NCBI GenBank assembly: GCA_964542165.1
Contig: CAZITQ010000005.1
Coordinates: forward strand, 1-64,000
DNA length: 64,000 nucleotides
Source of the DNA: CAYTBN01 sp964542165
GTDB taxonomy: Bacteria > Myxococcota_A > UBA796 > UBA9615 > CAYRNR01
Direction of reading: 5' to 3'
Below the pieces are notes generated by a model. The model was not told the origin of the DNA and searched no databases. It saw nothing but the letters and a program-made list of their open reading frames with translations. Positions 41,495 through 50,430 of the stretch are shown here, piece by piece; the first letter of the stretch is position 1; each line of letters starts with the position of its first letter. The position numbers and the translations under genes were made by a program.

Positions 41495-42915
41495 TGGACG
41501 GCGCGCTGCACCTCGCTCTCGAGCATCCGGGGCTGGCCCTGGCCGGCCGCTTCGTGTTCCACGCCCTGTGGCTGAGCAGCGCGGTGGCGATCCTGGCGGC
41601 GCTGGCGCTGGCGGGGATGGGCCGTCGCAGGGCGGAGGAGCGGTACGCGCTGGCCAGCGCGGCCCTGGTGGTGTCCGTGGTCTCGCCCCTGGTCACCACG
41701 CTGGTGTCCGGTGGCGGGGGGGGCGGACCGCCCCTGGCGGGGGTCGCGGCCTCGAGCCTCACGCTGGCCCCGGCCGAGACCTGGCTCCGCGCCGCCGGCG
41801 CGGCGTGGGCGGTCGGGGTGCTCGCCCTCGGCCTGCGCTGGTGCGCGGGGATCTGGCGGCTCCGCGGTCTCACCCGACGCGGCGTGATCCCGGTCCCCTC
41901 GGCCTGGGCCGAGGGGGCACGGGCCGTGGCCGCGCGTCTGGACCTGCGGATCCCCTTCGCTCTGTCGGTCTCCGAGCGCGTGGATGTCCCGACCGTGGTG
42001 GGCTGGATGCGACCCGCGGTCCTGATGCCCGCCAGCGCGCTGAGCGGCCTCGAGCCGCGGCTGATCGAGGCCCTGATGGCCCACGAGCTGGCCCACGTCC
42101 GTCGCCACGACGTGCTGGTCAACCACCTGCAGACCCTGGCCGAGACCCTGCTGTTCTTCCACCCGGCGGTCCGCTGGATCTCGCGCCGGATGCGCGTCGA
42201 GCGCGAGCTGTGCTGTGACGACCTGGCCGCGGCGGCCTGTGGCGATCCGGTGGTACTCGCCCGGGCGCTGGTGGCCGTCGAGGACGGACGGTGTCTCGAC
42301 CGCCGCGCGCCGCCCCTCGCCGCGTCGGCAGCCGGTGGATCCCTCGTCGGGCGCGTCCGTCGACTGGTCGGCGCAGACGCACCCCGCCGGGGCCTGTCGA
42401 CCGGCCTGGCCGTCGCCCTGGCGTCCCCGCTGGGGCTGGCCCTCTGTCTCGCCGCCGTGCAGGCCTGCGCGCCGGGCACGACTCGTCCCGTGGACGGCGG
42501 CGGGGAGAAGCTCCCGGACGTGGACGTCGTCGCGGCAGTCAGCCTGCAGTCGCCGGTCCCGACGTCGGGAGAGCCCTTTCGCTACGATCCCTTCGGCAAG
42601 CGGGATCCCTACCGGGCCTACGACGCGACCATCGTCGATCCCCCGGCACGCTGGCGGGGCACCCCGGCCCAGGACTGGGAGCTGGACCAGTTGAGCCTGG
42701 TGGGGATCCTCCGGGACGGGGGCGACGCCCAGGTGATGCTCGAGGATCCCAGGGGGCAGGGGCACGTGCTGGGCGTGGGCGACTTCGTGGGCAAGCGACA
42801 CGGCCAGATCACCCGGATCCAGGACCGGGGTCTGGTGGTCACGGAGTGGATCCGCGACGTGGACCACGGTCGGGTGCCCGTGGACCACACCTTGGCGCTT
42901 CCGGAGCCCGGCTGA
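41491..42915 (+). CDS. BlaR1-type M56 metallopeptidase fused to a PilP-like periplasmic domain
   Basis: The protein has 474 residues. Three membrane helices (about 17-43, 51-73, 101-123) precede a cytoplasmic zinc-protease domain with HELAH (His198, Glu199, His202) and ERELCCDD. A fourth helix (302-325) follows, giving exactly the BlaR1 topology. In BlaR1 the periplasmic C-terminus is a beta-lactam sensor. Here residues 360-470 instead read FRYDPFGKRDPYR, ELDQLSLVGIL, LGVGDFVGKRHGQI and HTLAL, the pattern of the type IV pilus alignment protein PilP. PilP is periplasmic and contacts the PilQ secretin. The protein probably senses an envelope or pilus state and cleaves the BlaI-type repressor. 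The fusion is strongly suggested by motifs but not verified by search. Confidence 0.78.
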   Translation: MMDGALHLALEHPGLALAGRFVFHALWLSSAVAILAALALAGMGRRRAEERYALASAALVVSVVSPLVTTLVSGGGGGGPPLAGVAASSLTLAPAETWLRAAGAAWAVGVLALGLRWCAGIWRLRGLTRRGVIPVPSAWAEGARAVAARLDLRIPFALSVSERVDVPTVVGWMRPAVLMPASALSGLEPRLIEALMAHELAHVRRHDVLVNHLQTLAETLLFFHPAVRWISRRMRVERELCCDDLAAAACGDPVVLARALVAVEDGRCLDRRAPPLAASAAGGSLVGRVRRLVGADAPRRGLSTGLAVALASPLGLALCLAAVQACAPGTTRPVDGGGEKLPDVDVVAAVSLQSPVPTSGEPFRYDPFGKRDPYRAYDATIVDPPARWRGTPAQDWELDQLSLVGILRDGGDAQVMLEDPRGQGHVLGVGDFVGKRHGQITRIQDRGLVVTEWIRDVDHGRVPVDHTLALPEPG

Positions 42916-43007
42916 CCCTCCTGCCACCCGGATCTCTCGCCGATCGTCGCTCCTCCCTGTTCCGCTCCGGGCACCGGTGATACAGTCCCGCCGGGAGAGG
43001 AGGCACC

Positions 43008-43388
43008 GTGAAACACCTGGGCATCCTGAGGTTGCTGGACAAGCTGATCGGGTTCTTCACGTTCCTGAGCGCCCTGGGCGTCTTGGGGGGGCTGGCCTGG
43101 GTCGGCAAGATGCAGCTCGACATCGACAACATGTCCGGCGCGATCATGTACTTCGTCGGCGGCTTCTGCGGCTTCTGCACGATGATGATCATCGGTATGG
43201 CGTACTGGATGACGGGCAACCGCATCGCCCGCGCCCGGTGGCGGATCCCCCAGACCATCCTGGTGGTCCCCTACATCCTCAACTTCCCCTTCGGGACCGC
43301 GTACGCCGGCTACGCCATCTGGGCCTGCTGGATGAACGCCGAGAACAAGGAAGCGTTCGAGCAGGGCGGCCTGGACGCCGACCTCTGA
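43008..43388 (+). CDS. Small integral membrane protein
   Basis: The protein has 126 residues; GTG at 43008 has GGAGAGGAGG upstream. Three hydrophobic segments are seen: about 12-34, 44-67 and 84-108 (TILVVPYILNFPFGTAYAGY). The C-terminus is short and acidic. A downstream neighbour of the M56 gene with a 92-bp gap, it could share its transcript. No family is recognised. Confidence 0.6.
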   Translation: MKHLGILRLLDKLIGFFTFLSALGVLGGLAWVGKMQLDIDNMSGAIMYFVGGFCGFCTMMIIGMAYWMTGNRIARARWRIPQTILVVPYILNFPFGTAYAGYAIWACWMNAENKEAFEQGGLDADL

Positions 43389-43412
43389 TCGTCTCCCCAG
43401 CGTACCGGCTAC

Positions 43413-43895
43413 CTACCCGTCCCCCGACCCGAGCGCCCCGATGGCGCGGCCGTCGAAGCGCATCGTGATCCACTCGCCCATCGCCGCCGCCCCGAGCGAC
43501 CGGTAGAAGTCGATGGCGGGCTGGTTCCAGTCCAGGACCTGGAGTACCAGGCGCTCGTACCCTCGCTCCCGGGCGATGCTCGCCAGGTGGAGGATCAGGG
43601 CTCGCCCGATCCCCCTGCGGCGGAAGGGGGGCCGCACGAAGATGTCCTCGAGGTAGATGCCCGGTCTACCGCGCCAGGTGGAGTAGTTGAGGAACCAGAA
43701 GGCCATCCCGGCCACGTCCCCGTCCCACTCGGCCATCACCACGGAGAAGCGGGGATCGGGGCCGAACCCGTCCCGGAGCAGGTCCGCCTCGGTGGTCGCC
43801 ACCGCGTCCGGCTCCCGTTCGTAGGTCGCCAGCTCGTGGATCAGGGCCAGGATCTCGGGGATGTCGTCGGGGACGGCGTCTCGCAGGGTCAGCAT
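43413..43895 (-). CDS. GNAT N-acetyltransferase, SSAT/thialysine-acetyltransferase-like
   Basis: The protein has 160 residues. LIHELATYEREPDAVATTEA then DLLRDGFG closely follows the start of spermidine/spermine N1-acetyltransferase (SSAT) and SSAT2 proteins. YLEDIFVRPPFRRRGIGRAL is the acetyl-CoA-binding motif A (R/QxxGxG/A), and LDWNQPAIDFYRSLGA is motif B. These enzymes transfer acetyl from acetyl-CoA to polyamines or to thialysine and related diamines. It is monocistronic and divergent from the membrane gene at 44025. Family is clear; the substrate is not. Confidence 0.85.
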   Translation of the reverse strand: MLTLRDAVPDDIPEILALIHELATYEREPDAVATTEADLLRDGFGPDPRFSVVMAEWDGDVAGMAFWFLNYSTWRGRPGIYLEDIFVRPPFRRRGIGRALILHLASIARERGYERLVLQVLDWNQPAIDFYRSLGAAAMGEWITMRFDGRAIGALGSGDG

Positions 43896-44024
43896 GGCAA
43901 GAAGGTACGCCCCGGGGTGGTCTGGGGTCTACCGAAGGGGCCCCGCCGGGGTGGGGCGCCGTCGGGCGGATCTGGATCCGCCGGATCGCGCTCTGGTAGC
44001 CTGGCCCCCGCGAGGGAGGCCGAC

Positions 44025-45632
44025 GTGACGAGGTCACGGATCATCGGGTGGATCGCCGGTGGCCTCGTGTGCCTGGCGGTGATCGTGGGGCACGCGCGCT
44101 TCGCCCTCGTGGACGGCCGACCGCCGGTCGACCTCAACCTCTCCTACCAGCACGTCCCCGATCTGCTCGACGCGCTCTCCTCTCCGGTGCGCGTGGGCGA
44201 GGTCCTGGTCACCGTCGTGACCCGCGTCGCCGGGTGGTACGACCTGGCCCTGGCCCTGGCCCTGCGCCTCTTCGGTCGGTCGGTGTTCGTGGCCCACGGC
44301 TTCAACATCCTGGCCGTGGCGTGTGTGATGGTGTGCGGATGGCTGACCTGCCGCCGGCTGTTCGGCGGTCCGGCGGGGGCGGGGGCAGCCGCGCTGCTGG
44401 GCAACGCGTCGGGGTTGATCATGATGGGCCGGGTGGGCTGGATCCACGTGCCGGAGCTGGCCCTGCTGGCCCTCGCCGTCGCGGCCCTGGTCCACGATCC
44501 CGGGTTGCGGCGCTGGCGTACGGCGGCGATGGTCGGGCTCTGCGGGGCCGGGGCCCTGGCGATCCGGCCCACGGGGCTGATCTGGGTCGGGACCCTGGCA
44601 CCCCTGCTGTTGTGGACGCTGTGGGGTTCGCCGTCTCGCCTCCGCCAGGGGCTGCGGCTGGCGGCCATCGCGGCGACCTGGGGCCTGGGGGTTGTCCCCA
44701 CCGCCCTGGAGCTGCGGGTCTACCTCTCGCGCAAGATCGGCATGCGCGAGCGCTACGCGGCCATCGACGACACACCCGGCCTCTATGACCAGCTCACCGG
44801 CAGCTTCTGCCTGCCCGTGGGCTGGGGGAGCGTGGTCCTGACCGCCCTGGCCCTGGTGGGGCTGGTCGCCCTGGCGGTTCGTCCCCGTCGCGAGGGGCTG
44901 CGGTTCGTGATCCTGTTCGCGGTGTGGGCAGTGGCCCCCCTGGGGCTGCAGTTTCTGTTCGTGGTCTCGCCGGTGGATTTCCCGGTGGCGGTGTTCGGGG
45001 TCGCGGTCCTCGGCGCCGGAGGGCTGGGCCGGATCCACCGCCTCGCCCCCGCCGCGCTGGTCGTGCTCTGGGTCCCGATCTACCTCTCGCAGTGGCTTCC
45101 ACCGCCGTCGGATGAGGCGCTGGCGCGGTTGCAGGCGGAGATCGCTGCCGAGGAGGTCGAGGATGGGGAGCCCCCCGAGTTGTTTCCGGGCCCGCCGGTC
45201 AGCCTGTTCACCGGCCTGACCCATCCCGCCGATCACTACCGCCCGTACCGCTACCTCCACTTCCGGGAGATCCTCGAACGGGTGGATGCCACCTGCGGGA
45301 CCGATCCCCGTCGGCGATGCGTCATCGAGGTCTACCATGGGCTCTTCCACCCGGTGGGCGAGGCGTCGGGGCAGTTCTGCCTCATCGTGACGGGGCGGGA
45401 GCACGTGGAGGTCGTTCCGTTCTGGTCCCACCGGGCGCGGGGTCGACGACCCCAGCCGGACGCCTATGTGCGCTACGTCTGCGACGATCTCGAGAGCCAC
45501 TGGAACGAGCGCTTCCCCGACCTCCCCGAGCGGGAGGCGCTGATGCTCTCCCGGGGTGATCTCCGGACCACCTGGGAGCGTGAGCTGCCCTGGGGCTGTC
45601 GCTTCGCCTGGATGACGCCGGTCCGCCGGTAG
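44025..45632 (+). CDS. Polytopic membrane protein, GT-C glycosyltransferase-like
   Basis: The protein has 535 residues; GTG at 44025 follows GAGGGAGG. Nine or ten membrane segments lie between residues 6 and 365. An extracytoplasmic C-terminal domain of about 160 residues has several cysteines (CGTDPRRRC, FCLIV, YVCDD). Topology resembles the protein at 1613. The first periplasmic loop, FALVDGRPPVDLNLSYQHV, carries acidic residues as in lipid-linked-sugar transferases, but the assignment is weak. It is the first gene of a three-gene run with the next membrane protein and a sulfatase-fold lipoprotein (23-bp gap, then a 4-bp overlap). Confidence 0.5.
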   Translation: MTRSRIIGWIAGGLVCLAVIVGHARFALVDGRPPVDLNLSYQHVPDLLDALSSPVRVGEVLVTVVTRVAGWYDLALALALRLFGRSVFVAHGFNILAVACVMVCGWLTCRRLFGGPAGAGAAALLGNASGLIMMGRVGWIHVPELALLALAVAALVHDPGLRRWRTAAMVGLCGAGALAIRPTGLIWVGTLAPLLLWTLWGSPSRLRQGLRLAAIAATWGLGVVPTALELRVYLSRKIGMRERYAAIDDTPGLYDQLTGSFCLPVGWGSVVLTALALVGLVALAVRPRREGLRFVILFAVWAVAPLGLQFLFVVSPVDFPVAVFGVAVLGAGGLGRIHRLAPAALVVLWVPIYLSQWLPPPSDEALARLQAEIAAEEVEDGEPPELFPGPPVSLFTGLTHPADHYRPYRYLHFREILERVDATCGTDPRRRCVIEVYHGLFHPVGEASGQFCLIVTGREHVEVVPFWSHRARGRRPQPDAYVRYVCDDLESHWNERFPDLPEREALMLSRGDLRTTWERELPWGCRFAWMTPVRR

Positions 45633-45655
45633 TCGGGTAGAATCACCCCCACGTC

Positions 45656-46753
45656 ATGCTGTCTGTCCTGCGCCGCATCCCCGCCCGCCTCCGCGAGCAC
45701 CCGGACTCCGTGCTCCGCGCCGTACTCGTGGGGACGGGTGCGCTGGTACTGATCGGGACCCTGCTGGCCGTCATCGCGGGCCCGGCGGGACTGGGCCGGC
45801 TCCAGACCGGCCTGCTCTTTGCCGGCGCGGTGGCCCTCGCGCTGGGTCTGGTGCGGCGAATCCCGGCGCCCTGGGTGGCCGCGCTGGCCCTCGGCCTCGG
45901 CGTCTACGGCTACCTGGTACGGGTGTCCGGTCACGTTGCGGTCTCGTTTCCCTTCGTGGACTGGATCCAGCCCCTGGGGATCGACCGAGCCCGCGTGATG
46001 CCCATGGCGGGTCTCCTGCTGCTCCTGCTCGCCTTCCGGGTGACCGCGGCGAGTGCGTCCCGGCGCCGACGTTGGATCGGGGGGATCCCCTGGCGGGTGC
46101 TGGGCCTCGTCGGCGTGGCCCTGCTGGTCCACTTCTGGGCCGTGCCCAAGCACTTCGCGATCGAGGTCCTGTACTTCGACGACGGCAAGAGCTTCTCCGC
46201 CCCCATCGTCGAGGATGGCCGGCTGACCTCCAAGCAGTGGTCCCGCAAGATCGTGCACGACGTGCCGCTGCGCCTGCTCCCCCAGCTGATCGACAACGAG
46301 GCGACCCGGGCCCGCCTGGCCCACGGGGTCCACGAGGACCAGGCGCTGCGGCGGGTGCAGGCAGGTGAGCTGAGCGAGGGCGCCCAGCGCCGGGAGAGCG
46401 CGGTGCGCAACACCCTGTGGATCCTGCAGCGGGGGATCCAGGCCGGGGTGGTGGCGCTGTTCGCGGGGATCGCGGGCCTGGCACTGGTCTTGGCGATCCC
46501 CCTGGCGGCGGGTTTTCGGCTCCCGCGCCTGTTGAGTGCGCCGGCCGCCTTCGCCCTGTTCTGTGTGACGCTGGCGATCCCGTTGGTGAACCTGGTCTTC
46601 CACCTCTCCATGCTGGTGACCGGTCTGCCGGACGCCGCGCGGAATCGCTGGACGTCCGTCGCGCTGACGCTGGGATTCGCGGGGACCGTGGCGATCGTCG
46701 ATCTGGCGGGACGGGTGCTATCGCGGCCCGACCGCGGAGGTGAGGAGCGATGA
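45656..46753 (+). CDS. Integral membrane protein of unknown function
   Basis: The protein has 365 residues and starts at ATG 45656. Five hydrophobic segments precede a periplasmic loop of about 120 residues (KHFAIEVLYFDDGKSFSAPI to QAGELSEGAQRRE). Three more segments follow it (about 258-285, 293-318, 332-350). The stop overlaps the next gene's ATG (ATGA). The loop contains paired DDG and charged residues but no motif I can place. Tight coupling to the sulfatase-fold lipoprotein suggests that the two act together at the envelope. Confidence 0.65.
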   Translation: MLSVLRRIPARLREHPDSVLRAVLVGTGALVLIGTLLAVIAGPAGLGRLQTGLLFAGAVALALGLVRRIPAPWVAALALGLGVYGYLVRVSGHVAVSFPFVDWIQPLGIDRARVMPMAGLLLLLLAFRVTAASASRRRRWIGGIPWRVLGLVGVALLVHFWAVPKHFAIEVLYFDDGKSFSAPIVEDGRLTSKQWSRKIVHDVPLRLLPQLIDNEATRARLAHGVHEDQALRRVQAGELSEGAQRRESAVRNTLWILQRGIQAGVVALFAGIAGLALVLAIPLAAGFRLPRLLSAPAAFALFCVTLAIPLVNLVFHLSMLVTGLPDAARNRWTSVALTLGFAGTVAIVDLAGRVLSRPDRGGEER

Positions 46754-48234
46754 TCCGGAGTCCGCGGGCGGGATCCCCCCACCGCGCGAGCCTGGCCGTC
46801 GCGGCCCTGGCCGCCTTCTTCGTCGTGACCGCGGCCTGCGGTGGACGCGGCGGCGACGGCGCCTCCGACGAGGTGACGTCTCCGGGGGCAGCGGAGGTCA
46901 GCGCCGAAGCGGAGGACATCGTGCTCCTGCTGGTCGCGGGGCTCCGGGCGGATGCCCCTGGGGAGGCTGGAGCCGAGGCGGCGTTCTTCGACGCCATGCC
47001 CGGCACGCCCGACCTGCGCTTCACCGCCGCGTACGCCCAGTCGGCGAGCCCCTTCACCAGCCTGGGGACGATCCTCACCGGTCGCTACGCGTCCGCGATC
47101 CCCATGTGCGGCCTGTGGGTCGGAGGGGCGGGTGGGGCCACCGAGCGGCGGGCCTGGTGCGCCGACATTCCCCCCGAGCGCCACACCCTCCCCGAGATCC
47201 TGGGGTTGTACGGGTACCGCACGGCGCTGGTCAGCGCGGGGGCCGGGGAGATGGAGGTGCTGGCGGACGAGTTCCAGACCTGGATCCACGTACCCGACGG
47301 GGGCGCGGGCTCGGGCACCGACTGGGGCGAGCTCTCCGCCAAGACCGTGGCGTGGTGGCGCGAGGACGCCTCGCGCCCCCGGCTGCTGGTGGTGTTCGCC
47401 GAGGACCTGGCCGGCGAGGCGATCCCCCGGATGCGCAACGAGCTGGGCGCCGAGCAGCAGCTGCGGCGGGGGGTGTTCGGGGCCTACGAGGGGGTCTCGG
47501 ACGAGCAGCGCCAGCGGGTGGCGGAGATCTACCGCGCCAGCGCGGAGACCGCGGGCCGCCAGATCGGTGGGATGCTGACCGAGCTGACCGGAGCCGCCGG
47601 GGGCCGCCCCTGGCTGACGTTCGTCGGCTCCACCAACGGCGTCAACCTGCTCGAGAGCACCGGATTCTCGGTGGAACGGGTCTACCCCTTCGACAACGGG
47701 ATGATCCTGGACCGCACGGTGCACGTGCCCCTGGCGGTGTACCGCAGCTCCGGGGGGGAGACGACCCGGTCGGTGACCGGTCCCTGCGAACTGAGGGCGC
47801 TGTTCTCCACCGCCCTCGAGCGCAGCGGCGGGGCCCTGCCCGCGGGGATGCAGGACCTGGACCTGCTGGAGGACGGCTACGGGGGGGAGGAGCGGATCTA
47901 CACCGAGTTCGGCGACATGCTCGGGCTGCGCAAGGGGGAGCACCTGATCGTGTTCCGGGGGTTCGTGCACGACGGCAACACCGTGGATCCCGAGCTGGAT
48001 CGCCGGCTGAATGCAGCCGCCCTGGTCGACGAGCCCGATCACTACGTGCTCAGCGATGTGGTCGCCGATCCCTACCAGGCGACGGATCTGCGAACGGTGG
48101 AGCCCGCCCTGTTCCAGCAGCTGCGCGACGAGCTGATCCAGGTCCGCACCACCCACGCCGCGGTGCCCCGGGAGGCCCTGACGCCGGAGCGGCTGTGGGA
48201 GCTGCGGATGTCCCCCTCCCAGGGGTACTGGTAG
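46750..48234 (+). CDS. Sulfatase/alkaline-phosphatase-fold lipoprotein lacking catalytic signature
   Basis: The protein has 494 residues and starts in the ATGA overlap at 46750. The signal segment ends VTAAC (Cys30). DIVLLLVAGLRADAPGEAG, FTAAYAQSASPFTSLGTIL then TGRY corresponds to the sulfatase opening (usually VDTLRADHLG, then AxSPxTxxSxxxLxTGRY). The metal-binding Asp is replaced by Gly-Leu-Arg, and the C/S-x-P-x-R formylglycine site is absent (SPFTS). VVADPYQATDL echoes the sulfatase C-terminal 'DPxExxNL'. It is therefore a probable pseudo-enzyme or a phosphotransferase with altered chemistry. It belongs to the operon beginning at 44025. Confidence 0.6.
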   Translation: MIRSPRAGSPHRASLAVAALAAFFVVTAACGGRGGDGASDEVTSPGAAEVSAEAEDIVLLLVAGLRADAPGEAGAEAAFFDAMPGTPDLRFTAAYAQSASPFTSLGTILTGRYASAIPMCGLWVGGAGGATERRAWCADIPPERHTLPEILGLYGYRTALVSAGAGEMEVLADEFQTWIHVPDGGAGSGTDWGELSAKTVAWWREDASRPRLLVVFAEDLAGEAIPRMRNELGAEQQLRRGVFGAYEGVSDEQRQRVAEIYRASAETAGRQIGGMLTELTGAAGGRPWLTFVGSTNGVNLLESTGFSVERVYPFDNGMILDRTVHVPLAVYRSSGGETTRSVTGPCELRALFSTALERSGGALPAGMQDLDLLEDGYGGEERIYTEFGDMLGLRKGEHLIVFRGFVHDGNTVDPELDRRLNAAALVDEPDHYVLSDVVADPYQATDLRTVEPALFQQLRDELIQVRTTHAAVPREALTPERLWELRMSPSQGYW

Positions 48235-48308
48235 GGGGTCGCGATCGGGGCCCCGGGGTTCTCGAGAAACCAGTTGTCATCCTGAATTCCATTCAGTAGT
48301 TTGATCAG

Positions 48309-49496
48309 GTGACCGGATTCGGGCCATGGGGCGCGAGGGGTTCCGGCACATCCGGCAATTCGACGATCGGACCGACACACGTGGTGGCGAATGTCCCCCT
48401 GCGTCGGGAGACGTCCGGGTCTCCCTGGCGCGAGCATGCGCTGGATCTGCAGCATCTGGACGCCGTGAACCTGTGCCTGGGAGGGCACTCGGCGCTGGAC
48501 CTGTACCGGCTCCGTTTCCCGGGACGGGCCGACGTCCGCCGCTTCTTCCGGGCGTCGCTGGCCGACCCCGCCGATCCCTTCGACCGCGAGCGACTGATCC
48601 ATCTCCATCAAGAGGCGCTCGACCACCTGCACCGTCAGTTCGGCGACCGGCTACCGGCCGCCGTGACCGCGCCCGACAGGGTCGAGGATCTCCTCCTGCT
48701 GGCCAGCGGGGACGGCGAGTACCCCCGCAGACGCCTGACCGCCTGTGCGGTGCTCAAGGTCATGCACCTGATCGACCACCTGGAGGCCCGCACCCTGGGG
48801 CAGCGGCTGGCGCTGGACGAGGGGGAGCTGGCCCGGGCGGTCCTCGGCCGGCTCGACAGCGGCGTCCACCGCGCGCGCCGGGCGGGCGCCCCCATCGTGG
48901 CCGCCGAGGGCGGCCGCAAGGACCGGGACGCGGAGCTGACCAAGCTGCTGTTGCGCCGGGACGCCGCGTCGTCCATCGCCGACCGGGTTCGATTCCGGGT
49001 GATCACAGAGACCCGCGACGACATCGTGCCCGTGCTGGCCTGGATGCTGCGCGATCACGTGCCCTTCAACCAGGTCCTGGCCCGGGAATCGGTGAACAGC
49101 CTGGTGAGCTTGCGCGAATGGCTCGACGCCCGTTCCGGCCTGCGGGATCTGCTGGACTCGCTCCAGCTCCCACCCGCGGACGACGCCGTGGAGGGCCGTC
49201 AGGTCAACCGCTTCAGCGGCCCGGACTTCCTCATCGTCAACTTCGTGGTCGAGGCCCCGGTCCGCGCCGATCGCCTGGCGAGCCAGGTCACCGGGACCTT
49301 CGACCCCGCGCTGGGCCGCATCGTCTACGTGCCCACCGAGCTGCAGCTCGTCGACCGCGCCACCCACGCCCGCAACGACGAGGGCCCCCGCGCCCACGTC
49401 CACTACAAGGCCCGCCAGCTCGACGCCGCCTCCCGCCGCCTGCGCCGGGGCGCGGTGGGCTTCCCGCGGGAGCTGTCGGTGGACGACGAGGACTGA
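48309..49496 (+). CDS. TIGR04552-like protein (myxobacterial family)
   Basis: The protein has about 395 residues if GTG 48309 is used; GTG codons at 48381/48384 are alternatives, since homology seems to begin near residue 48. LDAVNLCLGGHSALDLYRL, LLASGDGEYPRRRLTACAVL then KVMHLIDHLEAR, KDRDAELTKLLLRRDAASSI and RFRVITETRDDIVPVLAWML match what I recall of the TIGR04552 family of Myxococcota. The conserved Lys-Asp and RFRVIT...DDI strands weakly recall RelA/SpoT-like nucleotidyltransferases. That link is speculative. There are no membrane segments. Confidence 0.65.
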   Translation: MTGFGPWGARGSGTSGNSTIGPTHVVANVPLRRETSGSPWREHALDLQHLDAVNLCLGGHSALDLYRLRFPGRADVRRFFRASLADPADPFDRERLIHLHQEALDHLHRQFGDRLPAAVTAPDRVEDLLLLASGDGEYPRRRLTACAVLKVMHLIDHLEARTLGQRLALDEGELARAVLGRLDSGVHRARRAGAPIVAAEGGRKDRDAELTKLLLRRDAASSIADRVRFRVITETRDDIVPVLAWMLRDHVPFNQVLARESVNSLVSLREWLDARSGLRDLLDSLQLPPADDAVEGRQVNRFSGPDFLIVNFVVEAPVRADRLASQVTGTFDPALGRIVYVPTELQLVDRATHARNDEGPRAHVHYKARQLDAASRRLRRGAVGFPRELSVDDED

Positions 49497-49571
49497 GCCC
49501 GCGACCCGCCGGCGCGCCCGCGCCTTCCGTTCCCGCGCCACCTGGTGTACTTCCCCCCGAGGAGGTGTCCC

Positions 49572-50423
49572 GTGCACCTGGGCGACGTGGCCGAGATCAC
49601 CCTGGGCGAGCTTCTGGAACGCTACGACGTGCTGCTGCTGGACGCGTACGGCGTGCTGATGGAGACCGCGGGCGCGCTGCCCGGGGCGGCGGAGGCGCTG
49701 ACCGAGGTCGAACGGGCCGGTCGGGACGTGGTGGTGCTCACCAACGACGCCTCGCGCCTACCGGAGACCACGGCGGAGCGCTACCGGCGCATGGGGCTGC
49801 GGGTGCCGGCGGAGCGCATCCTCACGTCGGGCTCGATCCTGCCCCGCTGGTTCGAGGAGGAGGACCTGGTCGGGGCCACCTGCGCCGTTCTGGGGCCCGA
49901 GGACTCCTTCGAGTACGTGCAGCGGGCCGGCGGCCGTCCGACGCCCCTGTCCTGGGACCCGGAAGTGATCGCCCTGTGCGACGAGGACGGCTACGACCTG
50001 CTGTCCACCCTCGATGAGCTCCTCTCGGTGCTCTTCCGCCGAGTCGACGCCGGCGCTCCGCCCCGACTGGTCCTGCCCAACCCGGACCTGGTCTACCCCA
50101 AGGGCGGGGGCGAGTTCGGAATCACCGCCGGCGGTCTGGCAGCCCCGCTGGAAGCTGCCCTTCGGCAGCGCTACCCCGGCCGCACCGACCTGCGCTTCGC
50201 CCGCCTGGGCAAGCCCTTCCGTCCGATCTACTCCGAGGCCCTCGAGGCCCTCGGCGACCTGCGCGCCGTCATGGTCGGCGACCAGCTCGGCACCGACATC
50301 CGCGGAGCCCGGGACGCGGGCCTGGACACCGTCCTGGTGGGCTCCGGCCTCACCCCGTGGCGCGACGACCTGGAGCTGGGCGAGGTGGTGCCGACGTTCC
50401 GGATGCAGGGATTCCGGGCCTGA
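49572..50423 (+). CDS. HAD-superfamily IIA hydrolase
   Basis: The protein has 283 residues; GTG at 49572 has GAGGAGG upstream. HAD motif I is LLLDAYGVLMETAGALPG, where the usual DxDG is DxYG as in a subgroup of HAD-IIA proteins. Motif II is VVLTNDAS. The motif III region carries the Lys in GKPFRPIYSEAL. Motif IV is MVGDQLGTDIRGARDAG. The nucleophile Asp is kept, but the general-acid Asp is Tyr. It is probably a small-metabolite phosphatase related to NagD-like enzymes; the substrate is unknown. It converges on the next gene with a 7-bp gap. Confidence 0.78.
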   Translation: MHLGDVAEITLGELLERYDVLLLDAYGVLMETAGALPGAAEALTEVERAGRDVVVLTNDASRLPETTAERYRRMGLRVPAERILTSGSILPRWFEEEDLVGATCAVLGPEDSFEYVQRAGGRPTPLSWDPEVIALCDEDGYDLLSTLDELLSVLFRRVDAGAPPRLVLPNPDLVYPKGGGEFGITAGGLAAPLEAALRQRYPGRTDLRFARLGKPFRPIYSEALEALGDLRAVMVGDQLGTDIRGARDAGLDTVLVGSGLTPWRDDLELGEVVPTFRMQGFRA

Positions 50424-50430
50424 ACGGCGA

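Noticed and set aside
41090..42915. Beta-lactam resistance regulator blaI-blaR1 with beta-lactamase
   Set aside because: The sensor domain is PilP-like rather than penicillin-binding, and no beta-lactamase gene lies nearby.
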